Assembly: GCF_000739085.1 (NCBI RefSeq)
Contig: NZ_CP009110.1
Span: forward strand, 1,426,001 to 1,490,000
Origin: Amycolatopsis methanolica 239
Lineage (GTDB): Bacteria; Actinomycetota; Actinomycetes; Mycobacteriales; Pseudonocardiaceae
Direction of reading: 5' to 3'
DNA: 64,000 nucleotides
Part shown: piece by piece, positions 47,505 through 56,769 of the stretch
Numbering within the stretch: position 1 is the first letter of the stretch
Layout: each line of letters opens with the position of its first letter
Translations under genes and position numbers: made by a program
Notes under the pieces: model-generated
Databases searched by the model: none
What the model was told of the DNA's origin: nothing
Seen by the model: the letters and a program-made list of their open reading frames with translations, nothing else

Positions 47505-49112
47505 ATGTCCCACAGGTTCACCTCGCAGATCGAGGTCGCCGGCCCGGCCGGCGAGCGGTACGACGAGATCCTCACCCCGGCGGCGCTGGCCTTCATCGCG
47601 CGGCTGGACAACGAGTTCGCCGGTCGGCGGCGCGAGCTGCTCGACGAGCGGCGGCTGCGGCGGGAGAAGCTCGCCAGCGGTGACGAGGTGCTCGACTTCC
47701 GGCCGGAGACCCGCTGGATCCGCAACGACGACTCCTGGCAGGTGGCGCCCGCGGCGCCCGGCCTCGAGGACCGGCGTGTGGAGATCACCGGCCCGACCGA
47801 CCGCAAGATGACCGTGAACGCGCTGAACTCCGGCGCGAAGGTGTGGCTGGCCGACTTCGAGGACGCGACCTCGCCGACCTGGTCGAACATCGTCGGCGGG
47901 CAGCTGAACCTGTTCGACGCCATCCGGCGCGACATCGACTTCACCACCGAGTCGGGCAAGCGCTACACGATCTGCGACAACCCCGCGACGATCGTCGTTC
48001 GCCCGCGTGGATGGCACCTGGTCGAGAAGCACCTGCGCATCGACGGGCGGCCGGTCTCGGCGAGCCTGGTGGACTTCGGGCTGTACCTGTTTCACAACGC
48101 GCGCCAGCTGCTGGCGCGGGGCAGCGGGCCGTACTTCTACCTGCCCAAGCTGGAGAACCACCTCGAGGCGCGGCTGTGGAACGACGTGTTCCGCCTCGCG
48201 CAGCAGGAGCTGGGCATCCCGCAGGGGACGATCCGCGCGACCGTCCTGATCGAGACGATCAGCGCGGCGTTCGAGATGGACGAGATCCTGTTCGAGCTGC
48301 GTGAGCACGCGGCCGGCCTGAACGCGGGCCGGTGGGACTACATCTTCTCGATCATCAAGAACTTCGGCGACGCGGGCGCGGACTTCGTGCTGCCCGACCG
48401 CGCCGAGGTCACGATGACCGCGCCGTTCATGCGCGCATACACCGAGCTGCTGGTCCGGACCTGCCACAAGCGCGGCGCCCACGCGATCGGCGGCATGGCG
48501 GCGTTCATCCCGAGCAAGGACCCGGAGGCGAACGCGCTGGCGTTCGAGAAGGTCCGCCAGGACAAGGAACGCGAGGCGCGCGACGGCTTCGACGGCTCGT
48601 GGGTCGCGCACCCCGGTCTGGTCCCGGTCTGCCGCGAGGTCTTCGACGACGTGCTGGGCGGGTGGCCGAACCAGCTCGGCCGGACGCGCGAGGACGTTTC
48701 GGTGACCGCCGAGGATCTGCTGAACGTGGCGAGCGCCGGCGGCGAAGTCACCGAAAAGGGTGTGCGGGCGAACATCAACGTCGCTCTGCGCTATGTGGAC
48801 TCGTGGCTGCGGGGGACCGGCGCCGCCGCGATCTTCGGCCTGATGGAGGACGCCGCGACCGCGGAGATCGCCCGGGCGCAGGTGTGGCAGTGGATCCGCA
48901 ACGGCACGAAGCTCGACGACGGCACGGCGGTGACCGAGTCGCTGGTCCGGACCATGCTGGACGAGGAGCTCGCGTCGGTCCGGGCCGACCTGGGCCCGGA
49001 GGCCAAACTGGACGATGCTCGCGAGATCTTCGTCGAGACGGCGCTCGGCGAGAAGCTGCCGAACTTCCTGACCACCGGCGCGTACGCGCGCTACCTGACG
49101 GATCTGGTCTAG
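47505..49112 (+). CDS. aceB: Malate synthase A
   Basis: The 535-aa enzyme joins glyoxylate and acetyl-CoA to malate, completing the shunt with AceA. It has the Mg2+/glyoxylate segments [14 protein letters not shown] and [18 protein letters not shown], and the acetyl-CoA region [13 protein letters not shown] with the C-terminal catalytic Asp region. It is the A-form, not the G-form used by mycobacteria. ATG at 47505 has AGGAAGG upstream. Confidence 0.96.
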   Translation: MSHRFTSQIEVAGPAGERYDEILTPAALAFIARLDNEFAGRRRELLDERRLRREKLASGDEVLDFRPETRWIRNDDSWQVAPAAPGLEDRRVEITGPTDRKMTVNALNSGAKVWLADFEDATSPTWSNIVGGQLNLFDAIRRDIDFTTESGKRYTICDNPATIVVRPRGWHLVEKHLRIDGRPVSASLVDFGLYLFHNARQLLARGSGPYFYLPKLENHLEARLWNDVFRLAQQELGIPQGTIRATVLIETISAAFEMDEILFELREHAAGLNAGRWDYIFSIIKNFGDAGADFVLPDRAEVTMTAPFMRAYTELLVRTCHKRGAHAIGGMAAFIPSKDPEANALAFEKVRQDKEREARDGFDGSWVAHPGLVPVCREVFDDVLGGWPNQLGRTREDVSVTAEDLLNVASAGGEVTEKGVRANINVALRYVDSWLRGTGAAAIFGLMEDAATAEIARAQVWQWIRNGTKLDDGTAVTESLVRTMLDEELASVRADLGPEAKLDDAREIFVETALGEKLPNFLTTGAYARYLTDLV

Positions 49113-49136
49113 AGCTCTGTCTGTGCCGAGAGGACC

Positions 49137-49237
49137 CCGGTTTTCCCTCTCCTGACGGGGAGAACCGGCTCGCGCTGGCTGTGGCCGGACAGCGCGGACA
49201 CTCGGGCCCGGTAGGTATGCTCCACCTACCGGGCCCG
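49137..49237 (+). terminator. Two successive hairpins after aceB
   Basis: First: CCGGTTTTCCCT (49137-49148) with GGGGAGAACCGG (49157-49168), a 12-bp stem with two G-U pairs. Second: CGGGCCCGGTAGGT (49203-49216) with ACCTACCGGGCCCG (49224-49237), a perfect 14-bp stem with a 7-base loop, then an A/T-rich stretch. Either could end the aceAB transcript; the second is close to the protease promoter. Confidence 0.7.
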
Positions 49238-49339
49238 ACCTGTCCGCAAAATTTCTGTCTTTTGGTAGATGTGTAGAACCCTCCCGACGCGCAATCCTGG
49301 ACTGCGAAACCGTTCACCAGGGCGCCGAAGGAGCTGGTA

Positions 49340-50131
49340 ATGATCCCTGCAGTCCGCCGTTTCACCCGTTCGATCGTGGTTCTCGCGAGTTTGGTCGCCG
49401 CGTGTGTGTGCGTGCCGGCCGCGCACGCGGAGCCCGGCATCGTCGGTGGCAAGCCCGCGAACATCGCGGAGTACCCGTTCACGGTTGCGCTGACCGATGC
49501 CACCGGCCTCCAGTTCTGCGGCGGGACGCTGGTCGCGGCGGACAAAGTGCTGACAGCGGCGCACTGCGCGCAGGGGGAGAGCCCGCCGTCGCTGCGAGTC
49601 GTCAGTGGACGGACGCAGCTGAGCGGCCGGGACGGGACGGTGTCCACTGTGTCCCACGTGTGGGTGCATCCCCAGTTCAAGGACGCCACGCAGGGCTACG
49701 ACGTGGCGCTGCTGACCCTGACGCAGCCGTTGACGGCGCAGCCGCTGCCACTGGCGACGAAGGACGACCCCGGCTACCAGGCCGGCACCGAGGCGACGAT
49801 CCTGGGCTGGGGCAACACCGAGCCGATGGGCGATTCGTCGGACGTCCTGCTGAAGGCGACCGTGCCCGTCACGAGTGACGACTACTGCACGAAGGCGTAC
49901 CCCCAGCAGTACAGCCCCGAGGCGATGGTCTGTGCCGGCTACCCGGAGGGCGGGGTGGACACCTGCCAGGGCGACTCGGGAGGCCCACTGGTGGCCGCCG
50001 GACGGGTCGTGGGAGTCGTCTCCTGGGGCGAAGGCTGTGCCGAGCCAGGAAAGCCCGGAGTCTACGCCCGGGTCGGCTCCTACCACGACGAGCTGCAAGC
50101 CCAGCTGACCCCAGCGGAAGTACTGCCCTGA
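49340..50131 (+). CDS. Secreted trypsin-like serine protease (S1 family)
   Basis: The 263-aa protease has a signal peptide to about residue 30 (VPAAHA), a very short propeptide and the mature start IVGG at residue 34. The triad is present in LTAAHCA (His), YDVALL (Asp) and CQGDSGGP (Ser). An Asp six residues before the Ser (GVDTCQGDSGG) predicts cleavage after Lys or Arg. Three likely disulfides match other actinomycete trypsins. It stands alone. Confidence 0.93.
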   Translation: MIPAVRRFTRSIVVLASLVAACVCVPAAHAEPGIVGGKPANIAEYPFTVALTDATGLQFCGGTLVAADKVLTAAHCAQGESPPSLRVVSGRTQLSGRDGTVSTVSHVWVHPQFKDATQGYDVALLTLTQPLTAQPLPLATKDDPGYQAGTEATILGWGNTEPMGDSSDVLLKATVPVTSDDYCTKAYPQQYSPEAMVCAGYPEGGVDTCQGDSGGPLVAAGRVVGVVSWGEGCAEPGKPGVYARVGSYHDELQAQLTPAEVLP

Positions 50132-50770
50132 CGCGCACCCGCTCACGCCTCGCACTCTCGCCAGCGGCTCTGCCCCATGCCGCTGTGCGAGGGGCACCTC
50201 GTGTCATCTTCGCCGTCAGCGGTGCGCCGACGTGCGCCCCTCACGAGATGCTTCGCGCCGTCGTCACCGGCCCCGTCGCATCCGTTCCAGGAGAGGTGCG
50301 TCATGCCGTCTCGCCGTCGGTACCGCCTCCCGTGGTCCCGTTGACTGACTCGGCCTGACGCACGGTGCAGAGGGCGTGGTTTCCCTGGAGGCGTGGTGCT
50401 GACTGCACGGGACCGATGGGAGCGCGGTGCTGGTGGCAGTGCCTTCCCTGGAGGTTCGCCGCCGGGGGCATGGCGTGGCTCGAGACGCGGCGCCGGTGGT
50501 GTGGCTCCACTAGAGGTGTGGTGCTGACGGCGCCTACCCCTTGGGCTCGTTTTGGCGCCTCACCGGAGGCGATACGACCGCAGGGGGTGGGCTGGGAGGC
50601 AACTCGCAGCCCACTCAACGGCGCCCACTTCTGCAAACAGCCTCGTCCAGGCCGTCCCCGCAAGACCCCACCTTGCCGAAGCTCGCCGTCAACCGTCTCC
50701 CGTAACCAAACCCGGCAAATTAGGCCGGATTACCCGATTCCACAAGCAAGGAGGTCAATCCGCCCCGGCC
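50132..50770. other. 639-bp non-coding stretch with irregular repeats
   Basis: No open frame looks like a gene. Near-repeats include TTCCCTGGAGG at about 50381 and 50453, and GTGGTGCTGAC at 50393 and 50518 with a variant GCGGTGCTGG at 50424. Spacing is not regular. An AT-richer patch (GGCAAATTAGGCCGGATT) lies near 50714. The region separates two convergent genes. It may be a decayed repeat cluster. Confidence 0.5.
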
Positions 50771-51316
50771 TCACCTCTCGGCGAAAGCCCGAAGCAGTGC
50801 CACCGCCGCAGTCTTGGCGCTCTCGGCGGCGTCCGGATCGCCGGTGATGCCCGCGATCACCGTCGCGCCTTCGACCAGCGCGAAGATCTGGTCGCCCAGC
50901 TCGTCGGAGCCGGCCAGGGCGCGCAGGTACTCCCGCACCAGGTCCTTGTGCTCGCGCACCACCGCAGCGACACGAGGTGACCCGTCGCCCAGTTCGCCGA
51001 AGGAGTTGATGAACGCGCACCCCCGGAAGTCGTCCTCGCTGAACCACTGCCGCAGCCAGTCGAACACCGCCGGGACAGCGTCTTCCGGCGGCTGCGCCGA
51101 CACGTAGTCCGCCAGCGACCGCCGCCAGCGCTCGTCGCGGCGGCGCAGGTAGGCCTCGACGAGATCGCTCTTCGCCGGGAAGCACTGGTACAGCCGCTTC
51201 AACGAGACGCCCGAACCCGAGCGGATGGCATCCATGCCCACCGCCCGGATGCCGCGCGCGTAGAAGAGCTCTTCGGCCGTGTCGAGCAGCCGCACGCGTG
51301 CCTCGTCGTGATCCAT
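50771..51316 (-). CDS. TetR/AcrR family transcriptional regulator
   Basis: The 181-aa protein has an N-terminal TetR helix-turn-helix ([40 protein letters not shown]) and a C-terminal domain like TetR_C_6/LmrA-YxaF ([13 protein letters not shown]). It is divergent from a DUF1348 gene; two identical palindromes lie between them, so mutual control is very likely. The ligand is unknown. Confidence 0.88.
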   Translation of the reverse strand: MDHDEARVRLLDTAEELFYARGIRAVGMDAIRSGSGVSLKRLYQCFPAKSDLVEAYLRRRDERWRRSLADYVSAQPPEDAVPAVFDWLRQWFSEDDFRGCAFINSFGELGDGSPRVAAVVREHKDLVREYLRALAGSDELGDQIFALVEGATVIAGITGDPDAAESAKTAAVALLRAFAER

Positions 51317-51337
51317 CCCGGTCCCGCCCCTTGCGTG

Positions 51338-51388
51338 GAGAACGTGCGTTCTCTACTGTAGCGTACGAGTGGAGAACGTGCGTTCTCC
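51338..51388. promoter_or_regulatory. Twin palindromic operators for the TetR/DUF1348 pair
   Basis: GAGAACGTGCGTTCTC occurs at 51338-51353 and again at 51372-51387 (the second extended to 18 bp as GGAGAACGTGCGTTCTCC), centres 34 bp apart. Between them lies TACTGTAG, which can serve as a -10 box in either direction. This is a strong TetR operator candidate. Confidence 0.8.
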
Positions 51389-51404
51389 AGATTGGGGTTG
51401 CCCC

Positions 51405-51863
51405 ATGTCCGACCGTCCGCCGTTCCCGCCGTTCGACGAGGCCACCGCCGCGCAAAAGGTCCAGGCCGCCGAGGACGCCTGGAACACCAGGGACCCGGAG
51501 AAGGTCGCGCTGGCCTACACGCCGGAGTCGGTCTGGCGCAACCGCGACCAGCACGTCGTCGGCCGCGACGCGATCGTCGAGTTCCTGCGCCGCAAGTGGG
51601 AACGCGAGCTGGACTACGCGCTGCGCAAGGAGCTGTGGGGCTTCCGCGGCAACCGGATCGCCGTGCGCTTCCAGTACGAATGCCACGACGCCGAGGGCCA
51701 GTGGTGGCGCAGCTACGGCAACGAGCTCTGGGAGTTCACCGAGAACGGCCTGATGCGCCGACGCGAGGCGAGCATTGACGACAGGCCCATCTCGGAGGCC
51801 GAGCGCCGCATCTTCGGCCCCCGCCCGGAATCCGAGCGTGGGCAGCTGTTGCCGGTGTTCTGA
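51405..51863 (+). CDS. DUF1348/SnoaL-like (NTF2 fold) protein
   Basis: The 152-aa protein matches the DUF1348 family: [39 protein letters not shown] and [20 protein letters not shown]. The NTF2 fold suggests a small-molecule isomerase, hydrolase or binding role; none is established. ATG at 51405 lacks a good ribosome site. It is probably derepressed when the TetR ligand is present. Confidence 0.85.
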   Translation: MSDRPPFPPFDEATAAQKVQAAEDAWNTRDPEKVALAYTPESVWRNRDQHVVGRDAIVEFLRRKWERELDYALRKELWGFRGNRIAVRFQYECHDAEGQWWRSYGNELWEFTENGLMRRREASIDDRPISEAERRIFGPRPESERGQLLPVF

Positions 51864-52254
51864 ACGGCCGCAAGGGCAGCGGAAGTTCCGGCGCTGTGTT
51901 TCGTTGCGGAGTTCGAACTTGCGGATGCCCGCGGGCCCGGGCCGGAACACTCGCCAGGCGTGCATGATCCCAGCCTTGCCGATCCCGGGGCGGCCGGTAA
52001 GGCCGCAGACCCCTGGGGCACCGGGGTTTCGCGCGCGGCACGGGCGGCGGTGGACGGCGACGCACGCCCGGAGGCAGTGGGACGGAGGCGATGGGCGAGG
52101 GGGCGTGTGGCTGCGCCACCGCGCGGCGCGGGCCGACGGGGTCAGGTGGGAGTCCGCCGAGACTCAGCGGCGAGCGTGGCGGGCTCCGGGCGCGGCAGGT
52201 GTCCCGATGGCAAATTCGATCGACAGGTGAGCGGCCGGGCTGCGACGGTAGGGC
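51864..52254. other. 391-bp region without a recognisable gene
   Basis: GC-rich sequence between DUF1348 and the GNAT gene. I see no open frame with family similarity, no clear hairpin terminator and no regular repeat. Confidence 0.4.
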
Positions 52255-52746
52255 GTGCGCGTCGTTCCGTTGCCTCCGGACACCTATCACGCTCTCGCCG
52301 CCGGGGATCTCGCCGCGGCGAACCGTGTCGCGCCCGTCGAGCTGACGCCGTACTTCGTGGACCCGCGCTGGCTACCGGGCTGGGGCCGGGCGAGCGCCCG
52401 TGTCCGTGCCGACCCGCGCGCGACCGACTGGCTCGCCGGTGCCATCGCCGGGCCGGACGGCGTGGTCGGTCGCGCCGGCTACCACGGGCCGCCGGACGAG
52501 CAGGGCGTCGACGAGGTGACCTACGAGATCGAACCGGTTTGGCGCCGACGCGGATTCGCCCGCGCCGCGCTGGCGGAACTCGTCGCTCGCGCCGTGCGTG
52601 AACCCGACGTCCGGGTCGTGCGCGCGGTGATCCGGCCGCACAACACCGTCTCCCAGCGCCTGGTTGCGACGAGCGGATTCCTCAAGGTCGACGGACCACA
52701 ACTGCCTGACGGGCCCTGGCTGGTTTTCGAGCGCGTTGTGCGCTGA
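52255..52746 (+). CDS. GNAT family N-acetyltransferase
   Basis: The 163-aa protein has the GNAT core: VTYEIEPVWRRRGFARAALAEL (acetyl-CoA loop) and RAVIRPHNTVSQRLVATSGF. The N-terminal half (YHALAAGDLAAANRVAPVEL) resembles RimJ/RimL-type acetyltransferases. GTG at 52255 is the first good start. The acceptor is unknown. It converges on the glycosyltransferase gene after an 86-bp gap. Confidence 0.8.
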   Translation: MRVVPLPPDTYHALAAGDLAAANRVAPVELTPYFVDPRWLPGWGRASARVRADPRATDWLAGAIAGPDGVVGRAGYHGPPDEQGVDEVTYEIEPVWRRRGFARAALAELVARAVREPDVRVVRAVIRPHNTVSQRLVATSGFLKVDGPQLPDGPWLVFERVVR

Positions 52747-52832
52747 TGACAACCGCAGTCACGCGACCGACCGCTGCTCGTTGCGGGGCGCGCGTTGGGC
52801 CACTTCTCAACCGCGAAGGTCCGAGGACGACT

Positions 52833-54161
52833 TCAGTGCGCCGGCTTCCTCGGCGCGCTTTTCCGCGCCGCGGCGGTGGTCTTCCGCTCGACGACCACCG
52901 GTGGCGGTTCGGGGTTGAGCACGTTGCCCGTCGGGATCTTGGGGCGTCCCAGCTCGCCGTGCTCGCGGACGCGGGCCTTGCGGTAGACCTCCGCGGTGGT
53001 CGCCGCGATTCGGGCCCAGTCGAAGTCGTCGGCGAGGCGGGCCTGCGCGGTCCGTGCGCGGCTCTCCGCGGCGGCGCGGTCCCGCAGCACCGAGTTCACG
53101 GCCGCCGTCAGCGCGGGCACATCCCCGGGCGCGAAGGACAACCCGGTGACCCCGTCGACGACGACCTCACCCAGCCCACCGGCCGTCGAAGCCACCAGCG
53201 GCGCCCGCGCGGCCGCCGCTTCCAGGGCGACGATCCCGAACGGCTCATACCGGCTCGGCAGCACCACCGCGTCCGCCGCCGCCAGCACCGCCCGCAGCTC
53301 CCGGTCCCGCAGGTGCCCGGCGAACTCGACCGCGTGCTGCATCCGCATCCGCCGCGCCTGCTTGACCAGCTCGTCCAGGTGCCGCCCCCGCCCGGCGACC
53401 ACGAGCCGCGTGCCGCGGTGCGCGCGCCGGATCTTCGGCAGCGCCGACACCAGGTCCTGGACGCCCTTCTCCCATTCCAGGCGCCCGAAGAACAACAGCA
53501 ACGGCTCACCACCCGGCGCGTACTTCTCCCGCGCCCGCGCGACCTCATCCGCCGCGACCTGCCAGCCGCGCTCCTCGATGCCGTTGTGGATGACCGTGAT
53601 GTCGTCCGCCGACACCTCGAACAGCTTCGCGACCTCGGCGCGCATCGCCTGCGAACACGTGATCAGCGCGTCCGACCGGTTCGCCAGCCACCACTCCACG
53701 GAGTGCACCTGCTGGTTCAGCGGCTGCGACAACCACCCCGAATGCCGGCCGGCCTCGGTCGCGTGGATCGTCCCGACCAGCGGGCGCCGCAGCGCCCCGG
53801 CCAGGCTGATCGCCGGGTGCGCCACCAGCCAGTCGTGGGCGTGCACGACGTCCGGCTGCCACGACCGGGCCAGCTCCAGCCCCGCGCGCACCATGCCGTG
53901 GCCCATCGCGAGCGTCCACGCCACGAGGTCCCGCTCGAACGTCACGTGCATCGGGTCCTCGGCGACGCGGATGATGCGCACACCCTCGACCACCAGGTCC
54001 GTCGTCGGATGCGTGTGGGCGTCGGTGCCTGCCGGGTGCCGGGAGAGGACCACGACGTCGTGCCCGTCCTGGGCGAGGTGCCGGGCCAGCGCGTGCACGT
54101 GGCGGGCCAGCCCACCGACCACGACGGGCGGGTACTCCCAGGACAGCATCAGCACACGCAT
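52833..54161 (-). CDS. Glycosyltransferase family 4 protein (Rv3032-like alpha-glucosyltransferase)
   Basis: The 442-aa GT-B enzyme has the glycogen-synthase-like start VLMLSWEYPPVVVGGLARHV, VVHAHDWLVAHPA, and the C-terminal donor site FFGRLEWEKGVQDL and PSRYEPFGIVALEAAA. It matches Rv3032, which extends the alpha-1,4 glucan of methylglucose lipopolysaccharide. The branching enzyme and methyltransferase genes lie upstream on the same strand. ATG at 54161 has TAACCT six bases upstream. The C-terminal ~50 residues are basic and variable. Confidence 0.85.
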   Translation of the reverse strand: MRVLMLSWEYPPVVVGGLARHVHALARHLAQDGHDVVVLSRHPAGTDAHTHPTTDLVVEGVRIIRVAEDPMHVTFERDLVAWTLAMGHGMVRAGLELARSWQPDVVHAHDWLVAHPAISLAGALRRPLVGTIHATEAGRHSGWLSQPLNQQVHSVEWWLANRSDALITCSQAMRAEVAKLFEVSADDITVIHNGIEERGWQVAADEVARAREKYAPGGEPLLLFFGRLEWEKGVQDLVSALPKIRRAHRGTRLVVAGRGRHLDELVKQARRMRMQHAVEFAGHLRDRELRAVLAAADAVVLPSRYEPFGIVALEAAAARAPLVASTAGGLGEVVVDGVTGLSFAPGDVPALTAAVNSVLRDRAAAESRARTAQARLADDFDWARIAATTAEVYRKARVREHGELGRPKIPTGNVLNPEPPPVVVERKTTAAARKSAPRKPAH

Positions 54162-54269
54162 GACAGGAGGTTACTCACTGGTCAACTAAGAACTGAACCG
54201 CCCGACGACGCGCGATGCCGGCGGGTGATGTCGATCACATGACGGGTGAGGACGCGGTGGTGGGCTGGG

Positions 54270-54430
54270 ATTGCCGGGCGTGAAGGGGAGTGGCCGCGTC
54301 GGGCGTGCAGGGGGTGGCGGCGGGACCGGGCGTGCAGGGGAGAGGACGGGCGGCCGGGCGTGCCGCAGGACCGGGCGAGCAGGGTGTGGCCGGGCGTGAG
54401 GGGAGTGGGCCGGGCGGCCGGCCCGGGGCG
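54270..54430. repeat. Irregular GC-rich repeat cluster downstream of the branching enzyme gene
   Basis: CGGGCGTG followed by AGGGG or CAGGG recurs about seven times (GGGCG start at 54276, 54301, 54328, 54356, 54373, 54392, 54412). Spacings of 17-28 bp are not constant. It fills much of the 340-bp gap between two minus-strand genes. Confidence 0.55.
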
Positions 54431-54501
54431 GCGAGTGGTGTTGTCGGCAGCGGGGAGTCGATACAGGGGGCGACGGTTCAGGTTGTCCGGTTGGCGAGGC
54501 C

Positions 54502-55983
54502 TCAGAGCTGCCGCGCGTCCAGTTGCCCGAAGGGGTTGTCCTCCCGCGCCCAGCGCTCCACCGCCGGCGGGAGCGGGCCGCGGCCGATCAGGCTCGCCAG
54601 TTCGTCGAAACGTGCGGTGTGCACGGCCGCGCGCCGGCGGGCGTAGTCCGCCGCGGAGTCCTTCGTCACCATGAACGCCCAGTCGCTCGACAGGGCCATC
54701 GTCGCCTCGCCGACTGCCCAGTCCGCCACCCGGTCGCGCGTCTCGGCGCGGGGGAGGGCCAGCAACCGCTGCTGCAGCGCCGCGTTGTCCGCCACCATGT
54801 CGGCCACCTGCTCGCCGTCCCAGACGCGCCAGTCCTTGCCCGAACCCCACGACGACGCGGGCAACTCCACGGGCGCACCGACGAGCCCCGCCGAAACCGC
54901 GCCCTGCAAAGTCGTCACCCGCACGCCCGCCTCCGGCAGCGCCCGCAGCACGCCCTCCAGCCACGCCGGGCCCTCGTGCCACCAGTGACCGAACAACTCG
55001 GTGTCGTAAGCCGCCACGACCAGCGCTTCCCGGCCGTGCAATGAACGCAACGCACGCAGCCGCGACACCACCGTCTCCACGAAGTCCTTCACGTGCGCCC
55101 GCAGGGTGTCCGCCGCCAGCGCCGGGTCGTACGGCGCCTTGTCCGCGGGCTCCACCTGCTTGCCCGTCACCCGCGACGGCTTCAACCCCACCTCGTGCGC
55201 CCACGTGTGGAAATCCCGGTAGTTCGCGTGCCCCGGATAACCCGCCCGCGGCGACCACACCCGGTACGTGACCGCCAGGTCCCGCCCGAAGCACAACACA
55301 TCCGTCGAACCCACCGGCCGCGCGAACGCCGTGTCCCCGTGCAGCGACGGGCCGTCCACCAGGAACCGCCGCACGCCGGCCGCCGCGTAGTCCTCCTCCA
55401 TGCCCGGCGCGTAACCGCACTCCGGCGCCCAGATCCCCGCCGGCCGGTGCCCGATCCGCAACTCGGTGTCCGCCAGACCACCACGCAACATGAACGACCG
55501 GACCCGCGGCTGGAGCAACGGCTGGAACGGGTGCGCGTACGGGCCGCCGAGCAACTCCACCACGCCCGAGTCCACAAGGGACCGCAGCAGCGGCGAAAAG
55601 CCGTGCCGCCACCGCGTTTCGAAGTCCTCCAGCGACCGTGTCGCCGTGCGGTACTCCGCCGCCGCCAGTTCCCGCAGCAACGGGTCCTCCCGCCACAGCG
55701 TCCCGGCCTGCACCGTCCGCAACTGCCAGTGCCCGAGCCATTCGTGGAACGCCCGCAACGCGTATGGATCGTCCAGCTGGGCCGCGAGCACCGGCGTCAC
55801 CCCGAGCGTCAGCACGTCCCGCCTGCCCTCCGCCGCGAACCGCCGCAGCAGGTCCACCACCGGCAGGTACGAGTGCGCCCACGCCTGGTACAGCCACTCC
55901 TCGCCGACCGGCCACGACCCGTGGTGCGGCAGCCATGGCAGGTGACTGTGCAGCACCAGGCAGAACGTCCCCTCCCCGGTCAT
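54502..55983 (-). CDS. GH57 family 1,4-alpha-glucan branching enzyme (DUF1957), Rv3031-like
   Basis: The 493-aa protein has the GH57 start FCLVLHSHLPWLPHHG, the catalytic nucleophile Glu in GIWAPECGYAPG and the acid Asp in VAAYDTELFGHWWHEG. The C-terminal DUF1957 helical part is complete (ATMALSSDWAFMVTKDSA). Enzymes of this type create alpha-1,6 branches in glucan; Rv3031 is tied to methylglucose lipopolysaccharide. ATG at 55983 overlaps the methyltransferase stop by 4 nt. Confidence 0.9.
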   Translation of the reverse strand: MTGEGTFCLVLHSHLPWLPHHGSWPVGEEWLYQAWAHSYLPVVDLLRRFAAEGRRDVLTLGVTPVLAAQLDDPYALRAFHEWLGHWQLRTVQAGTLWREDPLLRELAAAEYRTATRSLEDFETRWRHGFSPLLRSLVDSGVVELLGGPYAHPFQPLLQPRVRSFMLRGGLADTELRIGHRPAGIWAPECGYAPGMEEDYAAAGVRRFLVDGPSLHGDTAFARPVGSTDVLCFGRDLAVTYRVWSPRAGYPGHANYRDFHTWAHEVGLKPSRVTGKQVEPADKAPYDPALAADTLRAHVKDFVETVVSRLRALRSLHGREALVVAAYDTELFGHWWHEGPAWLEGVLRALPEAGVRVTTLQGAVSAGLVGAPVELPASSWGSGKDWRVWDGEQVADMVADNAALQQRLLALPRAETRDRVADWAVGEATMALSSDWAFMVTKDSAADYARRRAAVHTARFDELASLIGRGPLPPAVERWAREDNPFGQLDARQL

Positions 55984-56747
55984 GGCCGCACCGCCACCGC
56001 GACCAGGTCCAGGCTCTCGTCCACGCGCTCGCCGTGGATCTCGAAGTCGGCAGCGCGGATCGCCGCGACGTCCGCCAGCAGCTCCGGCGGCCACGGCGCC
56101 TGCCCCGGCAGGTGCCCCATCACGACCTCCAGCTGCGCGTCGATGATCGACCCGCCGTACCGTGCGTCCAGCTCCCGCACGCCCGGCCCGTGGTGCAGGC
56201 CGTGCATCAGCTCGACCGCGAAACCCGCCTCGCGTAACAGCGAATCCAGCTCGTCTGCCGAGAGTTCCCTGGTGTGGAACGGGTTCAGGGGCGTGTCGCT
56301 GTCCGGGGTGAACGTGATCCGGTTCGGCGTCGTGACGAGCAGCCGCCCGCCCGGCCGCAGCACGCGCAGGCACTCCGCCAGGAACGCGCCCTGGTCCCAC
56401 AGGTGCTCGATCACCTGGAAGTTCGTGATCACGTCGGCGGCCCCGTCGCGCAGCGGCAGCCGCACCAGGTTCCCCCGGACTGTCCACACCTGGGGGTAAC
56501 GCCGGGCGACGTGCTCGGTGGTCGGCTGGTCGTAGTCGAGCGCGAGCACGGCTTTCGCCGTCGAGGCGATCAGCCCGGCGCCGTAGCCCTCACCGCAGCC
56601 GGCCTCCAGCACCACGGCGCCGGCGCACCACGGCAGCAGCGCGTGGTAGGCCGCCTCGTGCCGCCGGAACCAGTAGTTCTCCTCGGCGATGCCCGGGACC
56701 GTGCGTTCCCCGGTCAGGTGCAGTGCTTCGGCGCGCGACGTACTCAC
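55980..56747 (-). CDS. Class I SAM-dependent methyltransferase (Rv3030-like)
   Basis: The 255-aa enzyme has motif I VLEAGCGEGYGAGL, an acidic residue in LALDYDQPT, VITNFQVIEHLWD and LRPGGRLLVTTPN. Its N-terminus (LTGERTVPGIAEENYWFRRH) is distinctive for the Rv3030 group. It is a candidate 6-O-methyltransferase for glucan, based on context. GTG at 56747 has TAGTGT six bases upstream, consistent with a leaderless operon start. Confidence 0.86.
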   Translation of the reverse strand: MSTSRAEALHLTGERTVPGIAEENYWFRRHEAAYHALLPWCAGAVVLEAGCGEGYGAGLIASTAKAVLALDYDQPTTEHVARRYPQVWTVRGNLVRLPLRDGAADVITNFQVIEHLWDQGAFLAECLRVLRPGGRLLVTTPNRITFTPDSDTPLNPFHTRELSADELDSLLREAGFAVELMHGLHHGPGVRELDARYGGSIIDAQLEVVMGHLPGQAPWPPELLADVAAIRAADFEIHGERVDESLDLVAVAVRP

Positions 56748-56769
56748 CCCGGCGACACTACTGGGTGAG

